Below, in pieces: positions 1 to 9,739 of a stretch of DNA of 64,000 nucleotides (position 1 is its first letter; each line of letters begins with the position of its first letter). The translations under genes and the position numbers were made by a program. Source of the DNA: Akkermansiaceae bacterium UBA7331 (lineage in GTDB: Bacteria > Verrucomicrobiota > Verrucomicrobiia > Verrucomicrobiales > Akkermansiaceae). The DNA lies in assembly GCA_002471255.1 (NCBI GenBank), contig DKPP01000005.1, forward strand, positions 35,649 through 99,648. The letters are read 5' to 3'. The notes under the pieces were generated by a model. The model had not been told where the DNA came from and did no database searches. It saw only the letters and a program-made list of their open reading frames with translations.

Positions 1-1132
1 TAATGTGATCACCTTTTTTTTGGACGTTTAGGGCACCATAACGGTTGGCTTTTACCATTCCCTCGGTTCCGATAACCGGATACCAGTATTCATTCCAACG
101 ATTGGTGTCGTATGGTTCAAATGTAGGCTGACGATAGGATGAGAATGAGCTACCTTCAATTGGCTGATTAAAGACACGACCTGATTGTAATTCTACGTAT
201 TGGCCATCTTTATCTGTCAACAAGTCTTCCCAAATCATACCTTGTCTGGAAAGTCCCCATATCCAAATTTTCATGCCCAATTTATCGTTGAAATCGGAAG
301 CATGGACTGATCCAAATTTCTGGTTATCATAATAGGCACCGTAGTAATCGCTTAATCGACCGGTTACGTGATAGAATTTAGGGCCGCCAAAATCGTTTTC
401 CGCATAATGATCCAAATTTTTACCATTATCTTTAGACCAAGGGAATACACCACCTTCGTGATCTACCCAATGAGATCCGGGGAAGAAAAACTTTAGGTCG
501 TCTTTGGCTGCATATCCTGCATTCATCCAATGATAATAAGGTTGCTGTAAGCCTGTCGGATTATCCCAAAGAACGCGAGTGACGAAATAAGCTTTGTCTT
601 TTTCCAATTTGATCTCTACACACCAATTACCACCGGTAATCAAGTCGGTAGCCCCTACGAAGCAACTAACGCTACCATCTGGGTTTTTCTGTAATTGATA
701 ATCAACAGGTGATGATGTCGTCGGCGTATGCCCGATAATACCAAAGTTAAACTCAATACCACCGGATGTCCATGGTCCACGCATGGCAACTTGTCGGAAT
801 TTTACCGCATGATTATGGTAAATAAATTCATTGCCGGTGGACTTTTCGACTGCTCCCCAAATCTTACCACCTACTTCGGGGAAAATGCTTAATTTAATAT
901 AATCATTTTCAAGCTCGACTACTTTCCACTCTTTAGGAGTGGATTTGTCTGCGTAGCCTTCAAAAGTAAAGTAGGGATAACAAAGACTTGTCGGATTAGC
1001 TACAGGGTTTGGGTCAGAGAATGGGTAAGTAGGCATACTTACTTGTTTTTCTCTAAACGTGGCGTCCTCTGCAGCATAGCAGCAGAGGTTGAGCCCCGTA
1101 AACACCATCGCTAAAAGATGTTGGGTTTTCAT
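1..1132 (-). CDS. DUF5107-type exported protein, 3' end beyond window
   Basis: The reading frame starts at an ATG whose first base is 1132 and stays open to base 1, so about 377 residues are visible and the C-terminal part is missing. The start MKTQHLLAMVFTGLNLCCYAAED looks like a signal peptide cleaved near AYA/AE. The body has features I associate with DUF5107 proteins: an ELENDYIKLSIFPEVGGKIW block, then GGIEFNFGIIGH and YYHWMNAG. These resemble a galactose-mutarotase-like beta fold. Full members of this family are usually over 1000 residues and carry TPR repeats in the missing part. The function is not established. It is probably an envelope carbohydrate-handling protein. It starts 30 bases after the DUF6067 glycosidase gene and is probably co-transcribed with it. 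Confidence 0.72.
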   Translation of the reverse strand, partial: MKTQHLLAMVFTGLNLCCYAAEDATFREKQVSMPTYPFSDPNPVANPTSLCYPYFTFEGYADKSTPKEWKVVELENDYIKLSIFPEVGGKIWGAVEKSTGNEFIYHNHAVKFRQVAMRGPWTSGGIEFNFGIIGHTPTTSSPVDYQLQKNPDGSVSCFVGATDLITGGNWCVEIKLEKDKAYFVTRVLWDNPTGLQQPYYHWMNAGYAAKDDLKFFFPGSHWVDHEGGVFPWSKDNGKNLDHYAENDFGGPKFYHVTGRLSDYYGAYYDNQKFGSVHASDFNDKLGMKIWIWGLSRQGMIWEDLLTDKDGQYVELQSGRVFNQPIEGSSFSSYRQPTFEPYDTNRWNEYWYPVIGTEGMVKANRYGALNVQKKGDHI

Positions 1133-1162
1133 AAAAATAGAGGATAGATATTCCTTTAAAGA

Positions 1163-4100
1163 TTATTTAGAGATTAGGATGAGGAAACCTTTCTTCGCAG
1201 GGACCGTTAATGGTTTGCTAAGGTCGATATTGCGAGCGTCTTGGAAGTCCTTGACTGCAGGAAGAGTAACTCTTGCACCATTAGCCGGAATTCCTAAAGA
1301 CTTCCAATCAACATTGATCATTACATCTTCATCTTTATCGGAGAAGTTACCTACGGAAATAAGGGTTTTTCCTTTTTTCACGTATGCGGTTGCTTTGACC
1401 ATATCTTTGTCTGTGCTTACCGGAACATTCTCATCCCAATAACCTAACATTTTCGCATCTTTAATTCCGAAGCTATCCCATAAAGCCCATACCGGAGCAG
1501 GGTTAAATACAGGATTTGGATCCGGTTGATAGGAGTGACGGCTTGTTGTGCCATAGACCATACCTAACCAACGGTTACCACCGCCTTGTAACATTTCACT
1601 AGTCATGCCAAATGGAATGCCGGAGAAGGTAACAAACCATTCATCAGGATTCATTTTGTCGTACCAGAAGTGTTCACCAAACCATAGACGTTGGATATAT
1701 GGGAAAAAGTCCGTGTATTGGTTAGCAGGGCCTTTTGAGTAATTGGTGTTAGAGTGTAAATCAATTAACGCACCAGGACGATATTGGTCATTGATTTTGC
1801 TGATTCTCTTTAACACGTTGCGGTCAAAGGATACGTCATCCATGTAGATACCATCGAGTTTGTAATTTTCATACATCCAGCGAAGGCCTTCAAGATAGTA
1901 ATTGATCCAGCGTGAGAATCCTGACAATACCAAGGCAGCGTCGGCGTGATGATCCGGTAGCTCCGTGTACCATGCAGGCTGATAATCAGAAATGAGATGC
2001 TCCATATGCCATGGTGTGCCATGACCTGGACCCGATTTGAAAATTTCATGACCGAGGCTCTTCAAAGCATAAATTTCTGAGACGTAATTGCTGACTTCAC
2101 GTACTGTATAGTAAAGTTTGACCTTACGATTTTGCTTATGCTGTTTATTGATGAAATCAATAAGTGGCTTTCTGACAATAAACGGATAATTGATTACAGG
2201 GTTGAGACTACGCGCATGGTGAATGTTCGCAATGTTGGCTCCTTCTTTTGCCGCACCATCGAATTGAGGACTATCGGCATGGAAATAACGTTGCGTGAAA
2301 TGACCTGCCGTATCAACCGGCTTAACAGGTGTAATAAGGAATGACCACTCAAAATCTACAGGCTTTGAGCTAATAGTCATTGGACCTGTGTATGCAGTTA
2401 CCTGTGCTTGATCCGGTTTAGAGGCATCAGGAGAGGAAACGGCTACACCACCGGCGCCACCATTACTCCAAGATTTAGGAGGGGCTGGTTTGTAATCGGA
2501 AAGTAGAGGACCATGATAGGCACCGCCACGGAATTCCGTATGCATACCTGCCTTGGCATTACCCATCCAGAAGCTGTCATAAGGACCATTCCATTTCCAA
2601 TCCCAAGTACTTGGACGAGCTCCACCGGAGTGACCAATACCCATGAAGTATTTGGAAGCATAGTCGGAATAATCCGTCACCAATTTAACATTGTTTACTT
2701 GGATGTCCTTGTCAGCTGACAAGATCATATTGTAACGCATGTAACCGTCGTATTCTAAAGAGGCATTACATGTGAAATGGATACCCTCTTGGGTAGAAGA
2801 AGACGTCCAGCTTACTTTCCCTTCGGTATTTTTCGTTACTTTGAAGTTCTTTGCATCAAAATTCAAAGTTCCTTTGCCGGTATCAACAACAAAGTTAACA
2901 GGGGAGCTAAAGACTTCTTTTTTATTGATGGTGATCGTTTGAGGTAAACCATTTTTACCTAAGTCGATTTTCTTGCCCGTGGCTTCGAAAATAGCACCTT
3001 GGTGTTTGATCGCCTTGTAGTTACCTGAAGGTTTATCATCCATGCCAATGGTGGAGTTGAGCCAACGTAGGCGAGAATGACGCCAAGTTTCTCCGTCACC
3101 TTGATCGGCTAGTACCTTTTCATTAACCTCGATGCTGATAGGGATCGTACGAGGAGCTACACCTTTAGCACTAAAGGTCACTTTACCTGTGTAAACGCCC
3201 GGCGTGGCGTTTTTAGGGATTTGTACACCACACCATAATGGTTGTAATTTGCCTTTTGGTACATTGACATCAAATGTCATTTTTTCACCATTCCAGTTGA
3301 TGCCTTCCAAGTTAAAACAAGTGAGGTCTTTTGCCGGTATGGTAGTTTTCCCGTCGCTTAATGATGAAAACTCTAATTTAAGATTTTCTAAAGCCTCTCT
3401 TGCTGCCCAAGGCACGATTTGCCACACATAATATTCATTACGGTTTGCTCCGCCTTTGAAAGAATCATATTTACCATTTTTTGCCCAAAACGCCGGCAAT
3501 CGATCAAATAATCGAGTTGGAAAGGCGCGGTCTTCAGTGAAGATAATTGGGTTTTCCGGATGGTCTTTAAGTATTTTTTCTTGTTCTGCCTTTGTTGCAA
3601 TTAATCCCATCGGAGTAAAAGCGTCAAAGCGTGAACGAGATTCGTAACGTAAAACTTTAGCCTTTGGTAATTGCTTAAGATTGGATTTAGCTTTAGACAT
3701 CCAAGCCTCATCAGCTGTCATTTCGGCCGGATAATAGTCATTCCAAACAGAGTATCGAGCATCATCCCATTTTGGTCTAAATTTATAAGGCAAATAATAA
3801 ACATAATATTCACCGGCTCCGGATTCAGGCTCAAATACTACATGACCGCTTTCACTGTCAATGGATTCAAGGAAATAATTTTTTACAAATTTTCCACTTG
3901 GAGCATGTTTGATAACAAGGCGTTTGCTTTCCGGATTAAGATCAGGGCGTCTCCACACCAACTTCGCTTGTACGGCATCGCTGGCGTTATTTACCTTAAT
4001 AACAACACGGTGATTGCCTTGGGCATCAGGATTCCAACCATTTTCTTTAATGGTAAAAGGTACGCCATCGGGTGCAAAACGACCATAAATGCTGTTTTCA

Positions 4101-4177
4101 TCGGGATGCTGGCTCTGCGCGCATGTAATACACACAGTGCTAGACGTTAATAATAATAAAGGTAACGTATGTCGCAT
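1163..4177 (-). CDS. DUF6067 / GH123-like secreted glycoside hydrolase
   Basis: The preferred start is the ATG at 4177 (MRHTLPLLLLTSSTVCITCAQ), which gives a signal peptide. The longer frame reaching 4252 would put 25 polar residues in front of it. The mature protein is about 980 residues. Family marks are the block around IGHSGGARPSTWDWKWNGP, then FWMGNAKAGMHTEF. Later, LDGIYMDDVSFDR and IDLHSNTNY look like the active-site strands of a TIM barrel. DUF6067 is related to the GH123 N-acetylgalactosaminidases, so an exported enzyme acting on host or algal glycan is plausible, but the exact substrate is not visible. It lies in a minus-strand run with the heme proteins upstream and the DUF5107 gene downstream. 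Confidence 0.78.
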   Translation of the reverse strand: MRHTLPLLLLTSSTVCITCAQSQHPDENSIYGRFAPDGVPFTIKENGWNPDAQGNHRVVIKVNNASDAVQAKLVWRRPDLNPESKRLVIKHAPSGKFVKNYFLESIDSESGHVVFEPESGAGEYYVYYLPYKFRPKWDDARYSVWNDYYPAEMTADEAWMSKAKSNLKQLPKAKVLRYESRSRFDAFTPMGLIATKAEQEKILKDHPENPIIFTEDRAFPTRLFDRLPAFWAKNGKYDSFKGGANRNEYYVWQIVPWAAREALENLKLEFSSLSDGKTTIPAKDLTCFNLEGINWNGEKMTFDVNVPKGKLQPLWCGVQIPKNATPGVYTGKVTFSAKGVAPRTIPISIEVNEKVLADQGDGETWRHSRLRWLNSTIGMDDKPSGNYKAIKHQGAIFEATGKKIDLGKNGLPQTITINKKEVFSSPVNFVVDTGKGTLNFDAKNFKVTKNTEGKVSWTSSSTQEGIHFTCNASLEYDGYMRYNMILSADKDIQVNNVKLVTDYSDYASKYFMGIGHSGGARPSTWDWKWNGPYDSFWMGNAKAGMHTEFRGGAYHGPLLSDYKPAPPKSWSNGGAGGVAVSSPDASKPDQAQVTAYTGPMTISSKPVDFEWSFLITPVKPVDTAGHFTQRYFHADSPQFDGAAKEGANIANIHHARSLNPVINYPFIVRKPLIDFINKQHKQNRKVKLYYTVREVSNYVSEIYALKSLGHEIFKSGPGHGTPWHMEHLISDYQPAWYTELPDHHADAALVLSGFSRWINYYLEGLRWMYENYKLDGIYMDDVSFDRNVLKRISKINDQYRPGALIDLHSNTNYSKGPANQYTDFFPYIQRLWFGEHFWYDKMNPDEWFVTFSGIPFGMTSEMLQGGGNRWLGMVYGTTSRHSYQPDPNPVFNPAPVWALWDSFGIKDAKMLGYWDENVPVSTDKDMVKATAYVKKGKTLISVGNFSDKDEDVMINVDWKSLGIPANGARVTLPAVKDFQDARNIDLSKPLTVPAKKGFLILISK

Positions 4178-4307
4178 AATTAAATGAGTAAAATAGATGA
4201 TGCAATTTTGAGTGCTCTCAGGCTCAAGTACTATTTGAGCCATTATGGTCATGCATTTTTCATGTTTTTAAGGTTCTGTCAAGTTGTATATCTTATATAG
4301 AGTTCTT

Positions 4308-6155
4308 TTATAAAGATTCGACATACTCGATTAATTGATCGAGTTCTTTTTGTTTTAATTGGCTAGTGTTTCCTCGTTTATCATTCGGATTATGTTCAAG
4401 AATGACTTCTCTAATAGTTGCTGCTCGTCCATCATGAAAATAGGGAGCTGTTCTCCATGATTCCATCAATGTGGGAACTTGTATTTTTTTTCCGGTATCT
4501 AGCCCTGTTAATGTTCCTACATCGACCATTTTTTTATTCGTGAAATAAGGGTGAGGATGACATTCTGAACAACCGGCTTTTTTAAATATTTTTTTACCAA
4601 GTTTTGCATTATCACTTAATATTCCCCGTTTTAATTGTGGATCATGGCATTGATTACAGCTTGCTTGATCTAATTCTAAATTTTCTAGTTGTGCTTGATT
4701 TAGTTTAGGGCTTGGCATGGCTTGTAAATGTGATAGGTAATAATCAACTTTATTACAAATATCCTGATCCGGAACCATGAATTGAATATGTCTAAATCCG
4801 GCTCGTACGGCTGTTTCAGCATCTTTTCTTACCCCTAAAGTCATGACCGGAGGTAATTGATGGCTTAAAAACATGCTACGTGTGTTTTTTGGGTTTCCCA
4901 ATCCATCATTGAGCATATCCCAGTTGAGGGCATCGACTCGTGCGTCAGGATGGCAACTGATACAACTTTGCCACTTCTGAAAACATTGCGAGGCATCATT
5001 AAAATATCGTTCTCCTTCAAAACCAATATCTAGTTTTTCATCTGGCTCCAATGTGATAATTTGAAAATCTTGAGATGTAATAGGTTGATTGATATTAAAT
5101 GAGATCACATTTCCTGAATAATAACCACTAACGTAAGCATTACCTAGCTTGTCTACAAAAAGTGATCTAGGACCATTTAGCGGTAATTCGATGCGCTGCC
5201 TTATTGAAGAAATAAATCCCAATTCATCGGTAGTTTCCTTGTTGGAGAGCTTTTTTTGGATCTTTTCTCCTAATTGATCCCAAGGTATGATGCTAATTTC
5301 TTGTGTGCCGGCATGAAGGACGAGTAAGTTTTTACCATCTTGAGAAAAGCGTATTCCCCAAGGGTTGGCTGCTCCCATTTCCGCATCATCTAAAATAATC
5401 GGATAATTAGATTCCGGTGTAGCTCTTGGAATAATTGTAATGGCATTCGTATTGATCCACCCTCGATCAACTTGTGATGTGGGCACTTCATATCGACTTA
5501 ATAAATGCGAAACAACCAAATGGTTTTCATCAGGACTAAGTTGAATATCTCGGATGGTTTGTGTGCCATTAGTTAATGGATAATTGTTGATACATCCGGA
5601 TGGTAAATCAATTTTAGTGATAGATGCGGCAATCATTTCGCCATTTGCCTTCATATCAGGTAATAAATGAGCTATCCATAATTCTTTGCCATCTTTGGTA
5701 GCAGTCATGGCAAAAGGCTCTCTTGCTACGCTATATGTATGTTCAATATTGAAATGTTCTAAATTGATGACCTTAATCGTATTGGCAAATCTGTTGGCAA
5801 TATAAAGTTGATTACCCACAATAAGTGGGGCTAATGGGTAATGTCCAACGGGGATTTTGTGCAAAATTCGATGATCTTTTAGATCGATAACAACAAGCTC
5901 ACCTTGAGCTTCTCCGCAAAGTACATAAGCAATATCACCTTTGATTGCTAGTCCATTTGCTCCTTGCGGTAGCAGTATCTCCGATTTGACTTTTTTGTTT
6001 TTAATATCGAGTATTTGTAGCTTCTTCGAGTTTTTCGTTACGCTGACGATATCTGACTGATAGGGTTCTAACCCTGTCGGGGCGGACATATTGTCCGCCC
6101 ACGAAAAAGAGATGCCTATTATTGATAATAAGGTGAAAATGGATTTCAAAAACAT
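4308..6155 (-). CDS. Beta-propeller fused to triple c-heme cytochrome (MauG/CCP-like)
   Basis: This is a 615-residue exported protein with a signal peptide ending near SFSWADN. Residues about 35-360 form YVTN/lactonase-like propeller blades (LYIANRFANTIKVINL, GNAYVSGYYSGNVISF). The C-terminal third carries three CxxCH heme sites at about residues 398 (CISCH), 500 (CNQCH) and 529 (CSECH), with the TAPYFHDGRAATIREVI segment typical of di-heme peroxidase/MauG-like cytochromes. Such proteins act outside the cytoplasmic membrane in electron transfer or oxidation. The substrate is unknown. It starts 2 bases after the stop of the HzsA-like gene, so the two are almost certainly translated together and may form an electron-transfer pair. 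Confidence 0.85.
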   Translation of the reverse strand: MFLKSIFTLLSIIGISFSWADNMSAPTGLEPYQSDIVSVTKNSKKLQILDIKNKKVKSEILLPQGANGLAIKGDIAYVLCGEAQGELVVIDLKDHRILHKIPVGHYPLAPLIVGNQLYIANRFANTIKVINLEHFNIEHTYSVAREPFAMTATKDGKELWIAHLLPDMKANGEMIAASITKIDLPSGCINNYPLTNGTQTIRDIQLSPDENHLVVSHLLSRYEVPTSQVDRGWINTNAITIIPRATPESNYPIILDDAEMGAANPWGIRFSQDGKNLLVLHAGTQEISIIPWDQLGEKIQKKLSNKETTDELGFISSIRQRIELPLNGPRSLFVDKLGNAYVSGYYSGNVISFNINQPITSQDFQIITLEPDEKLDIGFEGERYFNDASQCFQKWQSCISCHPDARVDALNWDMLNDGLGNPKNTRSMFLSHQLPPVMTLGVRKDAETAVRAGFRHIQFMVPDQDICNKVDYYLSHLQAMPSPKLNQAQLENLELDQASCNQCHDPQLKRGILSDNAKLGKKIFKKAGCSECHPHPYFTNKKMVDVGTLTGLDTGKKIQVPTLMESWRTAPYFHDGRAATIREVILEHNPNDKRGNTSQLKQKELDQLIEYVESL

Positions 6156-6157
6156 GA

Positions 6158-9100
6158 TTAATCTTCAATGATAATTCTAAACCCAACGTTATAGACCGGT
6201 CTCCATGCAGGGTAGCCCCATTTAGAGGAAATAGTTGCTTGAGCCGGTCTATCTCTCCATGAGCCTCCTTTTACCGTTCTTTCTTGCAGTTTTTCATTAT
6301 TTAAGTTCGGTTTGATCGAGTGATCTGCTTTGTCAGACTGTAGGCTAAATTTAGTTTTTGTCCATTCGGCTACATTACCGACCATATCGTAAAGTCCGTA
6401 TTGATTTGGTTGATATTGTGCTACCGGAGCCAAATGTAAGACTTTGTCGTTAAAATGTTCGTCTCGTGGAACGAAATCGAAAAATCTGTTAGGATTTTTG
6501 ATGGGTTTAGGGTCCACCCCCATGACAGCCAACTCTTTAATCGTTTGGTCAGCTAAGTTAGCGTAAGTTGAAAAATCATCTCCGATATTCCCAAAATAGA
6601 ATGGAGTTGTTTTTCCGCCCCTTGCGGCAATTTCCCATTGTTCTTCGGTTGGTAATGATACCTTTTTACCTGTTTTTTGACTTAACCAAGCACAAAATTC
6701 CATAGCTTTAGTCCATGGTACACGAATTACCGGATATTGAGGATTGGCATCCATATTATAGCCGGGATTAACCTGATCTTTGTAATGCATATCGTAATAA
6801 CCATTTTGATAAGTAGGATCAAATTGGCGATATTGCTCCAAAGTAACCTCAGTTTGACCGATATAGAATGGTTTCTTGCATGGAATTTGATTGAGTTTGA
6901 TCGTTTTGCCATTGCCCAAATCAAGATTCATCGTCGTGATGGCTCCTTTATCTTCGCCTACATTGATTTTACTTGGTTTTACCATGCTTCTGATCTGTGG
7001 CGTAGGTGGTATGGATTGAGGCTCCTTGTACTTAGCATCATTCATCAATACATAATCCATTTTATATGGGAAGTATTGATTATTGAGCTCTTGACGGCGT
7101 TTTAATACTTTTTCGTTATGCTGTCCCGGCCATTCTCCTAGATAGGGGACATTCATATCGATCCATGTATAAAGACTGCGCCAGTCTGCATCGGATAATT
7201 TCACATTATAGTGTCCTTTTTTGAGAAGCTGTACTAATTCAGATGTGTCTGCACTAAATTCTCCCGGATGTAAACCTAGATAATTACCTTCAGGGCCATT
7301 TCTTCTTACATAGGGATGTAGTGCCCAATAAGATTTGGAGCCTGGCGCCGGGGCTCCTTGTGGGTGGGAACGATCGTTAAAATCAGGAAATCTCTTGTCT
7401 CCCGAGGATTTTGCATAATTTGATTCCTTATTGTGACAGGAAATACAATTTTTATCCAAAATAGGCTGGATCTCATTCATGAAAGATAAGGTGCGCACCG
7501 GCCCTTGAAATGGTTCTATTTTCTTTGGAGCTTGTCGTGATGCCATGGTTCTTTTAACCGGTGGGGTCATGTTTTGATTTTCATGGCAACCGATGCAGCT
7601 AAGCATTTCGCCCGGCATAGCCGTAAACCAACTTCGCATGAGTGCGATAGCCTTACCTTCTTTGTCTAAAACTTGCAGCGTTACCGGGGCATTAGCCGGA
7701 ATTTCAAAAATAGCTGAACCATCTTCGTTGATAGGTACGGTACCATAGAGTACTTTCAAATCCCAGTTGCTTTCCATACCCATAGCGTAATGACTGCCTG
7801 TATTTCTGGGGCTGTATTCGGAAGTAAATACTCTTAGTGATTTAGCCTCACCATGAGGTACTCCCTCCATTGGTTTACCAATATAAACATTGGATATATA
7901 TGCGATAGATGTAGGTGAATCTAGCTTAACTCGGTCCGGTATAATTGGCGGCTTGGTTTTAGTTTTAACAGGATTCGGTTCTGCATAAATGTAGTAATCC
8001 GAGGCTGTAATAGGAATAATATTATCAAATGCATCACAAAATACGATATTCATATTTTGTCTATCAGGCGTGATGGAGCTCGCAGATAGATAATAAGTAT
8101 CATTGATCGGGTAAGGTTCGGCGAAGTAGGGCGTCTTGATATTATCGACCAGTTGATCTTTCGTTATATCTTCTACCTTTTTACCAAATCCCGGGATTTT
8201 TTGTACAGCTCCTTCTGTTCCTTTTCTGCCAAGATTAACATCGAATTTTACTAATTCTCCCACTCTGTTTTGTCCATGGTGTCCAGAAACTACCCCGATA
8301 AATTGCCCCGGTTTATTAGGGATGGGTTTGGCATCAAATAAGCTGTTGGGCCAATAAGAGTTGGAACCATAAAATTCTTTTTGATCGGTACCATCGGGGT
8401 TCATGTGCATAAGGATACGACTGAAATAGTGAGCGCTTTCCGTATATTCCCATCTTAAAAACATGATGCGGCCATTATGTAAAAGAGTAGGTGACCAGTT
8501 ATTGTCTTGGTCCGCGGTGATGCGTCGGACAGCGCTACCATCTTTATTCATAATATGCATATTTCCGACATAATCACTGCCGGTTACACAAGGCACCCCT
8601 TGCATTCCCGATGTATTCATGAATAGCAACCTTCCATCAGGTAAATAACAGGAATCATAACTGTCGGTATCATCCGGCATATGACTGCTGAGATTTTTTA
8701 TCTGATCACCTTTAAGTGAAATCTCATAAACATCCCATGATTTGCGTCCTTTTGCCTCAGAGATATGATTGGATGTTACCATGACTGTCTTTCCATCGAA
8801 ATCCATGGTAAGCATTCCCATCCATTTATCATGTGATTTAATGATATCCGGCGATTTACTTGATTTGATGTTAGGAAACTTAATTATTTGGCTATGGTAT
8901 TGTCTGCCTGCACCGCTTAAGCTCGTCAAACCTTGCCAGTTTGCCGGACGATCTTGTCGTCGAGATGCTTTGCCTTTATCAGAAAAGCGACGAATACTTA
9001 TCCATGAGTCAAAATCAATACCGGGGTTTGATGTAATGATTGCATTTTTGCGGAAATTAACCAATTTTTCCAATTCCGGGATATCCTGTATCTTTGCTTG

Positions 9101-9607
9101 TGTTATCCATTCATTAGGATTTGGGTATTTGGATTTAAGGTTATTTAAGATTTTTAAGAACTGGTTACCCTGTGGATATTTTGAACCGTAATTTTGTTTC
9201 AAATGCTCAATAGAGCGCTCCATAGCATCGTAATCATAATGAGTTGCTAGTAGTTTTAATTGTTTTAGATAGACTGCTTGAGCTATCCGTTTTTCTAATG
9301 TGTTGAGCGTTTCTTCATTGATTTCTTTTGGGAGAAACTTTTCTTCACATTGTAAAAGTTGTGCTAATGGCTTTTTAACCTCTTCAGGCGATTTGCTTCC
9401 CTGAAGAATAGGGGACAATGTCGTATAGACCTCTACTAAAAAATCAGGATCGGTCGTCACTTCTATTTGTCGATTTGCTATGCGAGTACATTCACTTTGA
9501 TGTTTAGGTAATTCTTTGATGCTAAGAAGTGGCGTTTCAGCAAAACTAGTTGAACCTAATACCATGCAAACTAAGGTGAATAAACTGTATGACCGATGCA
9601 ATCTCAT
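6158..9607 (-). CDS. HzsA-related c-heme propeller protein with C-terminal SUMF1/FGE fold
   Basis: I place the start at 9607 (MRLHRSYSLFTLVCMVLGSTSFAE), which is a signal peptide. An upstream in-frame ATG at 9733 would bury it. The roughly 1149-residue protein has a helical N-terminal region. A PD40/TolB-like propeller follows at about 250-460 (LPDGRLLFMNTSG, LHNGRIMFLRWEY). Then come two CxxCH hemes at about 671 (CIGCH) and 721 (CISCH), and a SUMF1/EgtB/PvdO-type domain from about 910 to the end (LPTEEQWEIAARGG, YGLYDMVGNVAEW, GGSWRD, GFRI). The arrangement matches planctomycete/verrucomicrobial proteins related to the hydrazine synthase alpha subunit. The SUMF1 part has no cysteine near the position of the catalytic cysteines of formylglycine-generating enzymes, so it is unlikely to be a sulfatase activator. 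It is coupled to the following triple-heme protein. Confidence 0.82.
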   Translation of the reverse strand: MRLHRSYSLFTLVCMVLGSTSFAETPLLSIKELPKHQSECTRIANRQIEVTTDPDFLVEVYTTLSPILQGSKSPEEVKKPLAQLLQCEEKFLPKEINEETLNTLEKRIAQAVYLKQLKLLATHYDYDAMERSIEHLKQNYGSKYPQGNQFLKILNNLKSKYPNPNEWITQAKIQDIPELEKLVNFRKNAIITSNPGIDFDSWISIRRFSDKGKASRRQDRPANWQGLTSLSGAGRQYHSQIIKFPNIKSSKSPDIIKSHDKWMGMLTMDFDGKTVMVTSNHISEAKGRKSWDVYEISLKGDQIKNLSSHMPDDTDSYDSCYLPDGRLLFMNTSGMQGVPCVTGSDYVGNMHIMNKDGSAVRRITADQDNNWSPTLLHNGRIMFLRWEYTESAHYFSRILMHMNPDGTDQKEFYGSNSYWPNSLFDAKPIPNKPGQFIGVVSGHHGQNRVGELVKFDVNLGRKGTEGAVQKIPGFGKKVEDITKDQLVDNIKTPYFAEPYPINDTYYLSASSITPDRQNMNIVFCDAFDNIIPITASDYYIYAEPNPVKTKTKPPIIPDRVKLDSPTSIAYISNVYIGKPMEGVPHGEAKSLRVFTSEYSPRNTGSHYAMGMESNWDLKVLYGTVPINEDGSAIFEIPANAPVTLQVLDKEGKAIALMRSWFTAMPGEMLSCIGCHENQNMTPPVKRTMASRQAPKKIEPFQGPVRTLSFMNEIQPILDKNCISCHNKESNYAKSSGDKRFPDFNDRSHPQGAPAPGSKSYWALHPYVRRNGPEGNYLGLHPGEFSADTSELVQLLKKGHYNVKLSDADWRSLYTWIDMNVPYLGEWPGQHNEKVLKRRQELNNQYFPYKMDYVLMNDAKYKEPQSIPPTPQIRSMVKPSKINVGEDKGAITTMNLDLGNGKTIKLNQIPCKKPFYIGQTEVTLEQYRQFDPTYQNGYYDMHYKDQVNPGYNMDANPQYPVIRVPWTKAMEFCAWLSQKTGKKVSLPTEEQWEIAARGGKTTPFYFGNIGDDFSTYANLADQTIKELAVMGVDPKPIKNPNRFFDFVPRDEHFNDKVLHLAPVAQYQPNQYGLYDMVGNVAEWTKTKFSLQSDKADHSIKPNLNNEKLQERTVKGGSWRDRPAQATISSKWGYPAWRPVYNVGFRIIIED

Positions 9608-9739
9608 ACATATTACTACGATTCTCTCAAATAAAACTTTCAGTAAAGCGAGTTGTTCCCAAAGAAGCGTGGTCAAATACGGCGGATTTTCACTGAAAAG
9701 CATTGATTGCATTATAGAAATTTGTTTTAACATTAAATC

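Noticed and set aside
1089..1442. Plus-strand 117-codon open frame opposite the DUF6067 gene
   Set aside because: It overlaps two well-supported minus-strand genes, has no family resemblance and no ribosome site, so it is a shadow frame.
6158..6900. Calling the SUMF1 domain a sulfatase-activating enzyme
   Set aside because: The catalytic cysteines are absent and no sulfatase gene is in the window.
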